Source: Planctomycetia bacterium (GTDB lineage: Bacteria; Planctomycetota; UBA8108; SXIK01). From it: a stretch of 61,042 nt of DNA. The notes beneath the pieces were generated by a model. That model was not told the origin of the DNA. It was given only the letters and a program-made list of their open reading frames with translations, and did not search any database. Below, piece after piece: positions 36,061 through 44,419 of the stretch (the first letter of the stretch is position 1; each line of letters begins with the position of its first letter). The stretch is taken from the NCBI GenBank assembly GCA_005772855.1, contig SXIK01000138.1:1-61042 (forward strand). The letters run 5' to 3'. Position numbers and translations under genes: made by a program.

Positions 36061-36102
36061 ACTCCTCGCGGGGGCGGAAGACCTCCCCACACCGGCGCTC
36101 GA
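36061..36102. repeat. Hairpin repeat shared with the 55.2-kb element
   Basis: ACTCCTCGCGGGGG, one variable base, then GGAAGACCTCC recurs at 55238-55263 with one difference. The string CGGCGCTCGA at 36093-36102 also recurs at 55301-55310. The centre folds as GGGG-x-GGAAGACCTCCCC. It sits in the 381-base divergent spacer between lysS (start 35946) and the dehydrogenase (36328). That spacer otherwise holds only the palindrome at 36301 and no gene. Confidence 0.6.
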
Positions 36103-36300
36103 TCGACGCCGATGGCGGGGGAGCCTTGCTCCAGAGAGCCCCATCCTGGCCGCGCGGAGTATAGTGAACCGTGTTACCAAAAGCAACGAAGGGCACGGGC
36201 CAATAGCCCGGGAAGGCGCCTCAATTCACCTTTGCAATCGACAGTCCTCGCCGGGCCCACGACAATGTGGGAGGAACTCCAAACAAGTATCTTTTCATGC

Positions 36301-36314
36301 CCACGAAGTCGTGG
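36301..36314. promoter_or_regulatory. Palindrome upstream of the dehydrogenase, putative operator
   Basis: CCACGA-AG-TCGTGG is a perfect 6-2-6 inverted repeat ending 13 bases before the start codon of the dehydrogenase. TATACG, a possible -10-like element, overlaps its right edge. The position suits repressor binding. No regulator gene is adjacent. Confidence 0.35.
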
Positions 36315-36327
36315 TATACGATTCGCC

Positions 36328-37305
36328 ATGCTTGCAGGACGCATTATCAAAAAAGGGCACATCGAACTCGTTGACCTTCCCGAGCCGCGCCTGAGCCCGG
36401 CAAGATCCGGAGCGCCGGGAGAAATCATCTTCCAGCCCGAGGTCACTTGCCTCTGCGGCTCCGATCTGCCCTACTTTTGCAACAACCAGCCGAAGTACCC
36501 GCTCAAGGACGGCCTCTCCCTTCACGAGATGGTCGGAACCGTCATCGAGACTTCCGGGAGCCGTTTCCGACGCGGAGACAAGGTGCTCGCGGTGCCGGAT
36601 GGTCAAGTGGGACTCTTCGAGCGCTTTGCCATGGGCGAGGAACGGGTGATTCCGCTCGACCCACGCAAACCCCCCGAGGCGGCCATGCTCGCGCAGCCAC
36701 TGGGCACGGTGATCTTCGCGGTGAAGAAGCTCCAGCAGGTGATCGATCAAGACGTTGTCGTCGTTGGACAGGGGCCCATGGGCCAAATCTGGTGCTCGGT
36801 GCTCCGGAACCTCGGCGCCCGGGAGATCATCGCGATCGATCGGCTCGAATCTCGATTGATGCGGAGCCACGAATTCGGCGCCACGGCCACGGTGAACTCC
36901 TCAAAGGAAGACCCCATCGCCGCCGTTTCTCGAATCACGGGCGGCGCACTCGCCGACATTGTCATAGAGGCCGTCGGCCACCAGAACCAGGCGCTCGACC
37001 TCTGCATCGACCTCTGCCGCCTGAACGGCCGCATCCTCTTCTTCGGCATGCCCGAGGAGAAACTCCATGAAGTCCGCTGGCTAGACCTCCTCCGCAAGAA
37101 CATCACCGTCCACACGAGCGTGAACCCCGACTTCAAGCGCGACTTCCCCCTCGCCATGCGCTGGATCAGCGAGGGCCGGATCGATCTCTCCCCTCTCGTC
37201 ACCCACCGCTTCGAGCTCCGGGATATCCAGAAGGCTTTCGAGACCTTCCGGGACAAGACAGACGGGGCGCTGAAGGTCGTCGTCAGGTTCCCCTCGGCGG
37301 GGTAA
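36328..37305 (+). CDS. Zinc-type medium-chain alcohol/sorbitol dehydrogenase family protein
   Basis: The protein has 325 residues from the ATG at 36328; the longer frame to 36112 would cross the repeat and palindrome. The catalytic zinc ligand region is VTCLCGSDLPYF near residue 40 and the second ligand region LHEMVGTVIE near 65. In the usual GHE motif the Gly is replaced by Leu, but His-Glu are present. The Rossmann domain shows VVVVGQGPMGQIWCSV near 150 and the acid IAIDRLESR near 175. The four-cysteine structural zinc loop seems absent, which with the short length suggests a threonine/sorbitol-dehydrogenase-like oxidoreductase of unknown substrate. It converges with the ABC permease gene. 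Confidence 0.8.
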   Translation: MLAGRIIKKGHIELVDLPEPRLSPARSGAPGEIIFQPEVTCLCGSDLPYFCNNQPKYPLKDGLSLHEMVGTVIETSGSRFRRGDKVLAVPDGQVGLFERFAMGEERVIPLDPRKPPEAAMLAQPLGTVIFAVKKLQQVIDQDVVVVGQGPMGQIWCSVLRNLGAREIIAIDRLESRLMRSHEFGATATVNSSKEDPIAAVSRITGGALADIVIEAVGHQNQALDLCIDLCRLNGRILFFGMPEEKLHEVRWLDLLRKNITVHTSVNPDFKRDFPLAMRWISEGRIDLSPLVTHRFELRDIQKAFETFRDKTDGALKVVVRFPSAG

Positions 37306-37353
37306 CGAAGGCTTCGGGCGATCCACGAGCCTCGCTCTTACCCTTCCTTCGTT
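37304..37353. terminator. Possible bidirectional terminator between convergent genes
   Basis: AACGAAGG (37304-37311, overlapping the TAA stop) and CCTTCGTT (37346-37353) are perfectly complementary, with a 34-base loop. The repeat lies exactly between the dehydrogenase (plus) and the ABC permease (minus). There is no strong U-tract, so the role is tentative. Confidence 0.35.
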
Positions 37354-37357
37354 CCGC

Positions 37358-38914
37358 CTACCGCCGGAAAATTTTCAACACCGTAACCAGGCAGACCGCC
37401 CCCAGAATAGTTCCCAGGGCCTGAAACAAGCAGAGAGCCGCCAGGACGTTCCGCTCGGGCGTGTAGTGGACGAGATTGTAGATCCGCACGATTACAGGCT
37501 CGCTCCCCGGAGGGGCGAGTAGCAGCGTGGCAGGAAGCTCGCAGGCACAAAGGAGCGCCACGGCGACGCTCCCGGCCTCGAGCCCCGGAGCCGCCAGCGG
37601 CAACCGGATGCGCAGCCAGCGCCGAGCGCGCCCCGGAGCAAGCTTCGCTGCGCTCCACTCATCCCGCGGGGAAGATCGAAGGTGAGCCTCCAGCGCGAGA
37701 ACAGCCACCGGAAAAAAGCGCATGGCTCCGGCCACGACGAGCACAGCGGGGCTGTTGTAGAGAGCGTAAAACGGACCGATCTGAAACCATCGGATCAAGG
37801 TAAACCCCAGGAGCGAGCCAGGCAGGGCCAGCGGCAACCAGAGGTGAGCGAACCGTCGACGCCCCTGGGCGAGCGGGGGGAGCAGAAGCGCGGCCGCCAC
37901 CGCCACAGCGAGTAGCGCCGAAAGCGAGGACACACACACACCCCACAGCACTTTCTCCCAGTCGGTGAGCCACGCGTTCGCAAAAACTGATCGTCGCCCC
38001 GCGAGCACGCACAGGACCCAGATCGGCAAGGCCGTGCTGAAGGCCCACCAGCCACCGAAGACACACCAGGGGAGAAGCCCGGCCCTCTCGGTCGCCACGA
38101 GAGTCTCCCGAGCTTCGCGCCCCGAGAGCGCGAAGCCTCGGCGACTTGCCCAGGATTCGAACGCAAGAAGCACCATCGCTCCCGTCAAGAAAAGCGGCAG
38201 CAGCGCCGCGAAGGCGAGCCCCGGATCGTCCTGGGCTCCGTAACTCACCTGTACGAGCACCGAGTAGCTCGTGACGTCGAGCAGACGGGGCACCTCATAG
38301 GCCAAGAGCGAGAACGTGAAGACCATGCCGGAGGCCGCTGCGATTGCCGGCAGAAGCAGGGGCACGATGATCCGCCAGGCCACCACCCCCGGCCCGCGGG
38401 ACACCCGGGCGGCATCGACCAGCTCCCTCGGGATGGTGCGCAGACCCTGCGAGATGAAAAAGAAAAACACCGGCGAGAAGCTCGTGCCGAGGACCAGCGT
38501 CGTGAAGAACGCGCTGCGGATCGGAAAGGGCCTTCCAGGCGCAACAGCCCAGGGGAACAGCTTCGTCAGCACGCCTCCGGGCAACGCCAGATACTCCCAG
38601 ACGGCCACGTGAAAAAACGGCGGCAGCACAAGGGAAAAGAGGGCCGCTGTTCGCAGGAAAGGCTTGAGCGGAAAACAGCGCCGCTCCAGTGCCCAGGCGG
38701 CCGGACCACCGAGAGCCAGCGCGAGAAACGTCGAGGCCGACCCGATCGCGATCGTGCGGGCCAAGACGGGCCACACACCCGGCTCAAGAGATCTTGAATA
38801 CGCCTCGAGCGAAAAAGTTCCATCACGACGGATCGAAAGCCATGCCAGGTAGGCGAGGGGTGAAAGCAGGGACACTTGCAGGCACCCCCGGAAAAGAGTC
38901 GGAAGACGTCGCAT
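37358..38914 (-). CDS. Iron(III)/thiamine-type ABC transporter permease (two-domain)
   Basis: The protein has 518 residues from the ATG at 38914, seven bases after the binding-protein gene. It has about twelve membrane helices in two homologous halves, as in FbpB/ThiP-type fused permeases. The cytoplasmic EAA-type loops that contact the ATPase are ELVDAARVSRGPGVVAWRII near residue 185 in the first half and DEWSAAKLAPGRARRWLRIR near 425 in the second. With the upstream binding lipoprotein it should import ferric iron or another small ligand. No ATP-binding subunit gene lies nearby, so one must be supplied from elsewhere in the genome. Confidence 0.85.
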   Translation of the reverse strand: MRRLPTLFRGCLQVSLLSPLAYLAWLSIRRDGTFSLEAYSRSLEPGVWPVLARTIAIGSASTFLALALGGPAAWALERRCFPLKPFLRTAALFSLVLPPFFHVAVWEYLALPGGVLTKLFPWAVAPGRPFPIRSAFFTTLVLGTSFSPVFFFFISQGLRTIPRELVDAARVSRGPGVVAWRIIVPLLLPAIAAASGMVFTFSLLAYEVPRLLDVTSYSVLVQVSYGAQDDPGLAFAALLPLFLTGAMVLLAFESWASRRGFALSGREARETLVATERAGLLPWCVFGGWWAFSTALPIWVLCVLAGRRSVFANAWLTDWEKVLWGVCVSSLSALLAVAVAAALLLPPLAQGRRRFAHLWLPLALPGSLLGFTLIRWFQIGPFYALYNSPAVLVVAGAMRFFPVAVLALEAHLRSSPRDEWSAAKLAPGRARRWLRIRLPLAAPGLEAGSVAVALLCACELPATLLLAPPGSEPVIVRIYNLVHYTPERNVLAALCLFQALGTILGAVCLVTVLKIFRR

Positions 38915-38921
38915 GCGCAGG

Positions 38922-39953
38922 TTACTTGACGACAAGCTTCCGCAAGGGCTCGAGCGACTCCTCGACACCCCTGGAGACTTCAGGCCACTTGATCTTCATG
39001 CGAACGAGGCCTGCTGGCAGAGCAAGCCCGGCGGGATGCGGCACTCCGGAGCGAACAGGAATCTGCGCCGACTCGCCCATGGCCAGGCGAAGCTCGGTCT
39101 TCCTGTCGAGGAGATGGTCGGCGAGCCTGCGGGCCAACTCCGGGTGGGGCCCGCCCCGAATCAGCGCCACGGTGTTGGGGAAGACAAAGCAGCCGAGTGG
39201 CTCCGCCACACCGGGAAAGAGCGCCTCCTGATCGGGGAACACGACCCCCACCGGCAGCCCCTGGAGGATTGCGACGTGGGCATCGTCCGTGTCTGTGAGC
39301 CCACAGAGAAGCTCGCCCGAGGCCACGCGGTCCCGAACCACCGAATTCCCAGAAAGCACCTTCACGCCGTTCGCAACAAGCCCCTTGAAATAAGCCTCCA
39401 CGGCCTCCTTTCCCAGGCGTGACCAGAGTGCGCCGGTGTGCGTCGCCATCGTGCCAAAGAGAGGATCCGAAATCGCGGCCTCGTTCCGAAAGCGCTCGAG
39501 GGTCAGGTCAAAGATGGACCGCGGACGTTCGGCATCGGGAAGGCGCTGCCGGTTGTAGACGATGACGCGGGCCCTGGCAGCGAAGCCCGTCCAGGCGCCC
39601 GAGAGGGACTTGAACTCGGCCGGGATGTCCACCGCATTCGGGGACACGTACGGCTCGAGCGCTCCAGCGGCCTCCAGGGAGAGCGTCCTCGACGGCTCCG
39701 AGCTCCAGAAAAGGTCGGCACGCGGTCGCGATCTTTCCGCAAGTAGACGCTGATAGAGTCCCGTGACCTTGGTGGCCTCCGCATCAAAGACGGCCTCGAT
39801 TCGCACCCCGGTCTCCCGCTCAAAAGCCTCGAAAATGGGCTTCGCGAAGACATCGTCCACCGAGGTATAGACCACCACCGCGCAGCTGCGTGACTCGCAG
39901 CCGAACCCGGGGAAAAGAGCAACAAGACCTACCGCAAGGACCTTCGATCTCAT
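38922..39953 (-). CDS. ABC transporter substrate-binding lipoprotein (Fe3+-type)
   Basis: The protein has 343 residues. The start at 39953 gives a lipoprotein signal with the lipobox around GFGC (Cys19). The fold is the FbpA/SfuA-like class: VVVYTSVDDVFAKPIFEAFE near residue 27, then VFDAEATKVTGLYQRLLAE, PRADLFWSSEPSRTL and FPNTVALIRGG later. The opening VYTSVDDVFAKP is typical of iron-binding family members. It is followed after seven bases by the permease gene and preceded by the VWA gene (78 bases). The ligand is inferred; phosphonate or thiamine binders share the fold. Confidence 0.83.
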   Translation of the reverse strand: MRSKVLAVGLVALFPGFGCESRSCAVVVYTSVDDVFAKPIFEAFERETGVRIEAVFDAEATKVTGLYQRLLAERSRPRADLFWSSEPSRTLSLEAAGALEPYVSPNAVDIPAEFKSLSGAWTGFAARARVIVYNRQRLPDAERPRSIFDLTLERFRNEAAISDPLFGTMATHTGALWSRLGKEAVEAYFKGLVANGVKVLSGNSVVRDRVASGELLCGLTDTDDAHVAILQGLPVGVVFPDQEALFPGVAEPLGCFVFPNTVALIRGGPHPELARRLADHLLDRKTELRLAMGESAQIPVRSGVPHPAGLALPAGLVRMKIKWPEVSRGVEESLEPLRKLVVK

Positions 39954-40031
39954 CGGAAGCGCATTGTACAGTCTCACGCGGGTTGAAGTCCGGGAATTGG
40001 AGCTCAACCTCCCGGTGAACAGCCCCGGCAA

Positions 40032-41408
40032 TCACCGGATCGCAACGTACTTCCCGGCGTGGTTTGCCGCCAGCTTCTTGAGAAACTCCTCGTGGGCCCC
40101 CTGGAACCCGAGCGCGAAGATCCGCACCCCCCTGAGAAAATTGAGCTCGGCCACGCGATCGTGGATGTCGGCCATGATCTGGAGGGCATCCTCGGGCAGC
40201 CCATTGCCGGCGTTCGACGAGCCCATGTGAGTCGGGGCCCCATCGGTGATCAGGTAGATCGTGTCGACGTTCAAGTCAGCGAAGGCCTCCTCGAGTGCCA
40301 TGTCAGTGACGGTGATGCCTTCCGCCTTGAGGCCCTCGAGGTGCTCGATGGCTGCCTGCTTGTTGGTGTCTGAGGCCTGGACCATGCCCTTCTTCCACGA
40401 TCGCACGTCGGAGGAGTAGTCGATAACATTGAAATGAATGTCGGAGGGCAGCGACTTGATGACCCGCGCAAGCTCCTTCTTGGCCCTGAGCATCCGCTTC
40501 CGATCATCCGGCGGCCTCCTTGTCAGTGCCTTGTCTTCTTGTTTCGCAGGGTCTCCCACCACCGTGCGGCCAGACTCCCGCTCCGACTCGCCCTCGGGCA
40601 GAAGGTCCGTCGTCTCCATGCTGCCCGACGTGTCGAGCACGAAGATCAGGTTCTTGCCCGTCACCGCGGCGCCAAAGAGCGTGAGGCCACTGATCCCCCT
40701 GGACTCCTTCGGGCCGTCAAAGAGCCCCGGATCGCGCTTCCGGGTCTCGAAGTAGTTCTTGTAGTCCTCTGCCACGGGCAGGTCGACCCCCAGGAGCCGC
40801 TCCAGGGTCGACTGAAAAATGCCTCGGGTTCGGTCCCAGTCGGAACGCTCTGCCGGCTTCGGCTTCCTCTTCGAGACCTCCACATAGCGCTCGATGATCG
40901 CCTCCACGATCGAGACTTGCTTCGACCTCGAGAGGTATTGAAGCGCCTGCCTCACCACCGCTGGATGCTCGTCGCGAAGGCACTTCAGAGCGGCCTCGAG
41001 ACGGCTCACCGGCTTTACGACACTCGAGGCGTTCAGGAGGAGTAGCCTCCCCCGCCAGTCGGGGTGCGAAGCCAAAAGCCTCTGATACTCCTCCACCGCG
41101 CCCTTCGACTTTACCGGCGCGAACGCCGCGGCCGCCCGGCCGTGTAGCAGCTTGAAGTCGCGGGAGTCCGCGGTCCTTGGCAGGCGCGAGGCGAACTTTG
41201 AGTAGCTCACGACAACCGCACGAACACTCCTCGCATCGTCGCCTTCGAGCACCGCCCTGAGGGCCACGAGATAAGCTTCGGTATCACCGCCTTTCTCGGC
41301 GCTTGCAAGATTCTTGGCTGCCAGCCCGGAGTCCTGGCCGGCGTCGAGGGGACGCTCGAGCACCGCGAGGCAAAGTAGGATAGTGACCCGGGGAGGGTGG
41401 AATCTCAT
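40032..41408 (-). CDS. Secreted VWA-domain protein
   Basis: The protein has 458 residues with an N-terminal signal-like segment (ILLCLAVLERPLDAGQ). Residues about 30-210 are helical and include a HEAT-like stretch (LRDEHPAVVRQALQYLSRSK). From about residue 250 a von Willebrand factor A domain follows: the MIDAS motif DTSGSM near 260, the threonine in GITVTDMALEEAF near 370 and DTIYLITDGAPTHMG near 385. An acidic/basic insert of about 50 residues separates the MIDAS strand from the next helix. VWA domains bind partners through a metal ion. The gene lies upstream of the iron-type ABC genes on the same strand, with no known functional link. Confidence 0.8.
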   Translation of the reverse strand: MRFHPPRVTILLCLAVLERPLDAGQDSGLAAKNLASAEKGGDTEAYLVALRAVLEGDDARSVRAVVVSYSKFASRLPRTADSRDFKLLHGRAAAAFAPVKSKGAVEEYQRLLASHPDWRGRLLLLNASSVVKPVSRLEAALKCLRDEHPAVVRQALQYLSRSKQVSIVEAIIERYVEVSKRKPKPAERSDWDRTRGIFQSTLERLLGVDLPVAEDYKNYFETRKRDPGLFDGPKESRGISGLTLFGAAVTGKNLIFVLDTSGSMETTDLLPEGESERESGRTVVGDPAKQEDKALTRRPPDDRKRMLRAKKELARVIKSLPSDIHFNVIDYSSDVRSWKKGMVQASDTNKQAAIEHLEGLKAEGITVTDMALEEAFADLNVDTIYLITDGAPTHMGSSNAGNGLPEDALQIMADIHDRVAELNFLRGVRIFALGFQGAHEEFLKKLAANHAGKYVAIR

Positions 41409-41532
41409 GAGACCATGCTAACAGCCCATTGATGGAGTCCGCGCCTGTGAAGTCAGGTCCTGAGAATCGATGGGGGGAAAATTACCAGTATCGGGCGATT
41501 TTTACCGCCCGGAAGTGCTCGTCGTTCTCTTC

Positions 41533-41580
41533 AGTACCGCCCAGGAGCTGCATTTTCAGGCACTCACTTGCGGTGGGGGG
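41533..41580 (-). repeat. 48-bp repeat B, copy 2
   Basis: This is the same element as at 29681-29728, with a few substitutions but GAGCTGCATTTTCAGGCA fully conserved. It lies 56 bases beyond the stop of the minus-strand cytochrome c gene. A hairpin CGGGCG/CGCCCG at 41492-41511 follows on the same strand. The 228-base gap holds nothing else recognisable. Confidence 0.75.
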
Positions 41581-41636
41581 TACTCTCCACACGGCGTTCG
41601 CGAAATCCGGGCAATACAGCAAACGGCCCGCGGGCT

Positions 41637-42089
41637 TTAGTAGTACGGGTAATCGCTCCTGTAATCGGGCTCCAGCTTCTCGTATCGCGACTGCAAGAAC
41701 GTGACAAGATCGATCAACTGGGCCACCTTCATGACCTCGTTGAAGTTCGCCATGAGAGACTTGCCCTCCCGGGAGATCTTCTCGCTCGGATACCCCTTCG
41801 CCAGCTCGTGCGACGGGTTGACGATGGCCGTTACGAGCTCGCCATAGGAGCGGATGCGCAAGACCTGGCCACCGAGGGCCACCAAGATCTGTTCGGGCTT
41901 GGACGGGGGCGGCAGATCGACACCGGCAACCGTGTGGCAGCCGTTGCAGCCCAGATCCACAAACGTCGCCCTTCCCTTCGCGATGTCCCCTTCTGGCAGC
42001 CGAAATCCCCTCCCTGACTTCGGACCCGAATCGCAGCCGGAGAGGACACCCATCGCCGCCGCCAACCCCAGGAGCACAGGAACCTTCAT
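41637..42089 (-). CDS. Cytochrome c-type lipoprotein
   Basis: The 150-residue protein has a lipoprotein signal (VLLGLAAAMGVLSGC, Cys19 acylated). One c-type haem site, CNGCH, lies near residue 48. The methionines in SLMANFNEVMK near 112-120 are candidate sixth ligands, and the final helix IDLVTFLQSRYEKL is typical of class I cytochromes. It is a periplasmic, membrane-tethered single-haem carrier. It lies 182 bases downstream of the complex I operon, which may indicate a role in the same respiratory chain; the exact partner oxidase is not in this window. Confidence 0.85.
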   Translation of the reverse strand: MKVPVLLGLAAAMGVLSGCDSGPKSGRGFRLPEGDIAKGRATFVDLGCNGCHTVAGVDLPPPSKPEQILVALGGQVLRIRSYGELVTAIVNPSHELAKGYPSEKISREGKSLMANFNEVMKVAQLIDLVTFLQSRYEKLEPDYRSDYPYY

Positions 42090-42212
42090 CGGAGCCTCCT
42101 TTCAGAATCTACTGTCGTTGGAACCACCCCGGAACACGTCTGCACAAGGTGTTCCAGAGGCCCGCGAAATTCACCGGCCGCGCGATCCTTCGCACCAGCA
42201 AGGATTTTTCAG

Positions 42213-42230
42213 AACCCTGGGGCCAGGGTT
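42213..42230 (-). terminator. Palindromic hairpin after the nuo operon
   Basis: AACCCTGG and CCAGGGTT form a perfect eight-base-pair stem with a two-base centre. It lies 42 bases beyond the stop of the last gene of the operon and is followed on the minus strand by CTGAAAAATCC. It could be a Rho-independent end without a proper U-tract, or a 3' stabilising hairpin. Confidence 0.3.
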
Positions 42231-42271
42231 CCCCCGATGGAGGGGTCCTTCGTGCCCAGGGACAGGTCCTC

Positions 42272-42775
42272 TCACCACCGGGAAGCGCTGGAGCCCTTGA
42301 TCCTTGGCTTCGTGGAAGGGGACGCCTCGGCAGGGCTCGATTCCCTGCTCGCCAACTCCGCCTCGAGCTTTCTTGCACGGTCAAGGTAGTAGCGCTGGCG
42401 AGCCAGCACCGCGTTCAGAAGGTCCCTGGCTCGCGGGCTGCCCTGAATCTGCCCCGCAAGCTCCGAGATCCGCGCCATCTTAGCCGAGCACCTCTCTACC
42501 ATCGGCCCGAGGAGATAAGCCGGCCCCAGGTAATTGTACTGACTGTACTCTATCGGAAACGAGCTCGAGGGAGGCACGCAGTCCATCTCTGCCAGGAGGT
42601 CGCCAAGGGCCATCTGGCTGTAGCGCGCCTCACGGCTCCAGTCCTCGAAGAGCGAAAAAGCCCGGCGGTCAAAGTCGTCCTGGATCTCGGGCTCGGCACT
42701 CTCGATGACGTACCTGACAAACGAGTGCTGGGTAAGGTAATAAGCTTCCAGGATGAGCTCCACGGCCTTGCTCAT
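42272..42775 (-). CDS. Uncharacterised helical protein coupled to nuoN
   Basis: The 167-residue protein has no signal or membrane helix. The first 140 residues are predicted all-alpha, with segments VELILEAYYLTQHSFVRYVI, LFEDWSREARYSQMALGDLL and a third helix near 95-115; the last 25 residues are Ser/Pro/Lys-rich. The acid/His-bearing helices recall a ferritin-like four-helix bundle, but a full ExxH metal set is not evident. The start codon overlaps the nuoN stop as ATGA, so it is expressed with complex I. An assembly or accessory role is inferred from this coupling only. Confidence 0.7.
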   Translation of the reverse strand: MSKAVELILEAYYLTQHSFVRYVIESAEPEIQDDFDRRAFSLFEDWSREARYSQMALGDLLAEMDCVPPSSSFPIEYSQYNYLGPAYLLGPMVERCSAKMARISELAGQIQGSPRARDLLNAVLARQRYYLDRARKLEAELASRESSPAEASPSTKPRIKGSSASRW

Positions 42776-44391
42776 ACATGCATCCCGAGGTTCAGGGTGG
42801 TCTTGAGGATCGAGTCAGCACAGAAGCACAGATAGAAAGTCAGGAAGAGCATTCCGACAACCACCACGCGACCGAGAGCCGAGGACTGGATCAACTCCAG
42901 GCTCGATCCTTTCTCAAAGTACATGACCCGGGCAATCTTCAGATAGTAGTAGGCCGACAGGGCGGTGTTCATAGCAGCCGCGATGGCCAGCAAGTAGTAG
43001 GGCCAGCCACCCACGTCGATAATCCCCATGAAGAGGTGGAATTTGCCCATGAACCCGGCCGTGGGGGGCACACCGATCAGCGAAAATATGAAGACCGTCA
43101 GGGCGCCCGCCAGGAACGGAGCGCGCCGTCCAAGACCCTTGTAGTCCTCGAGCTCGGACGAGTTGAGACGGTTCTCGACGAGAATGGCCACCGCGAAAGC
43201 GCCGAAGTTCATGGAGAGGTAGGCAACGAGGTAAAACGCGATCGTCTGCGTGCCGGTGTAACGGGTGGCGGTGCCCAGGATCGAGAGCCCCATCAAGAGG
43301 TACCCTGCGTGGGCGATCGACGAGTAGGCCATGAGACGCTTCAAGTTCGTCTGCCAGAGGGCTGCCAAGTTCCCGAGCGTCATGGTCAGGATCGAGATCA
43401 CTATCAGAATCAGCCGCCAGTCGACGCCAGCCCAGAGCTTCACCGCCATGTCGCCAGGGGCAAGACCCGAGACGGAGCTGGAGAGGCCTCCGAGAAAGCG
43501 AAGTAGAATCGCGAAGCCCGCGGCCTTGGAGATCACGGACAGGAAGGCCGTGACGACCGTCGGGGCGCCCTCGTAAACATCGGGTGCCCAGAAGTGCATG
43601 GGGATCGCGGCAATCTTGTAGGCGAAGCCCACAAATACAAAAAGGAACGCGAAGGTGACCGTCAGCGCGGCCAGTGCCTGCTGGTTCCGCTCGGTATAGA
43701 TCTCGTGCTCCGGGCTCCAGAACACTCTGGCCAGGGAGGAAATCTCGCCGGAGCCCGTCATACCGTACCAGAGCGAAAATCCATAGCCCATGATGGCGGC
43801 CGCGATGCTGCCATAAATGATGTACTTCAGGGCCGCCTCGGCCCCCTTGCGTTCGGTACGGAAATAGCCGACCAGGATGTAGGAGCACACGCTCAGGATC
43901 TCGAGGGAGAGGAAGAGCGTGAGGAAGTGGGTCGACGAGGCCATGAGCATGGCCCCGAATACGCTCGAGAGGAGGATGAAGTAGTACTCCCCCATGCGGC
44001 GACCCTCGAGCTTCCTTGAAACAAAGCTCAACATGATCACAGGGATCGAGCCCAGAAGGAAGAACGCCTTGAAGAAGTTGGCGAAGGGGTCGATCACCAG
44101 CATCCCAAGGAAGAGCGACTTCGAATCCTCGTAGTAGTGTCCAATTCCTGAAAGTGGCGCGAGGCAGCCGAGAATGGCGGCCCAGGCGAGGTGCTTCGAG
44201 AACTGGATGGGGAGGACCAGGTCCAGGAGCAAGATCGCAATCGCTGCGACCGCGACCTGCGTCTCCGGGCCGAAGTACTTGAGGCTGTCGATAATGGCGG
44301 GGTAAAAGGTATCCCGAAACTGCTCCACGCCCGGGGCGGTCACCGCAACGGGGAGCGTGAGGAGAGCCTGGAGATGGTTCAAGAGGTGCAT
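42772..44391 (-). CDS. nuoN: NADH-quinone oxidoreductase subunit N
   Basis: The 539-residue protein is one of the three antiporter-like proton-pumping subunits of complex I. It has about 14 membrane helices. Landmarks are the ILSVCSYILVGYFRTERKGAEA block near residue 170 with its conserved lysine and glutamate region, the AYKIAAIPMHFWAPDVYEGAP motif near 260, and LMAYSSIAHAGYLLMGL near 360. The length is slightly above the norm (about 480-500), mostly through an N-terminal extension of about 30 residues. It lies between nuoM (28 bases upstream) and the helical protein (overlap). Confidence 0.95.
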   Translation of the reverse strand: MHLLNHLQALLTLPVAVTAPGVEQFRDTFYPAIIDSLKYFGPETQVAVAAIAILLLDLVLPIQFSKHLAWAAILGCLAPLSGIGHYYEDSKSLFLGMLVIDPFANFFKAFFLLGSIPVIMLSFVSRKLEGRRMGEYYFILLSSVFGAMLMASSTHFLTLFLSLEILSVCSYILVGYFRTERKGAEAALKYIIYGSIAAAIMGYGFSLWYGMTGSGEISSLARVFWSPEHEIYTERNQQALAALTVTFAFLFVFVGFAYKIAAIPMHFWAPDVYEGAPTVVTAFLSVISKAAGFAILLRFLGGLSSSVSGLAPGDMAVKLWAGVDWRLILIVISILTMTLGNLAALWQTNLKRLMAYSSIAHAGYLLMGLSILGTATRYTGTQTIAFYLVAYLSMNFGAFAVAILVENRLNSSELEDYKGLGRRAPFLAGALTVFIFSLIGVPPTAGFMGKFHLFMGIIDVGGWPYYLLAIAAAMNTALSAYYYLKIARVMYFEKGSSLELIQSSALGRVVVVGMLFLTFYLCFCADSILKTTLNLGMHV

Positions 44392-44419
44392 GGATCGGTT
44401 ATCCGGGGGCTGGTCTGCG

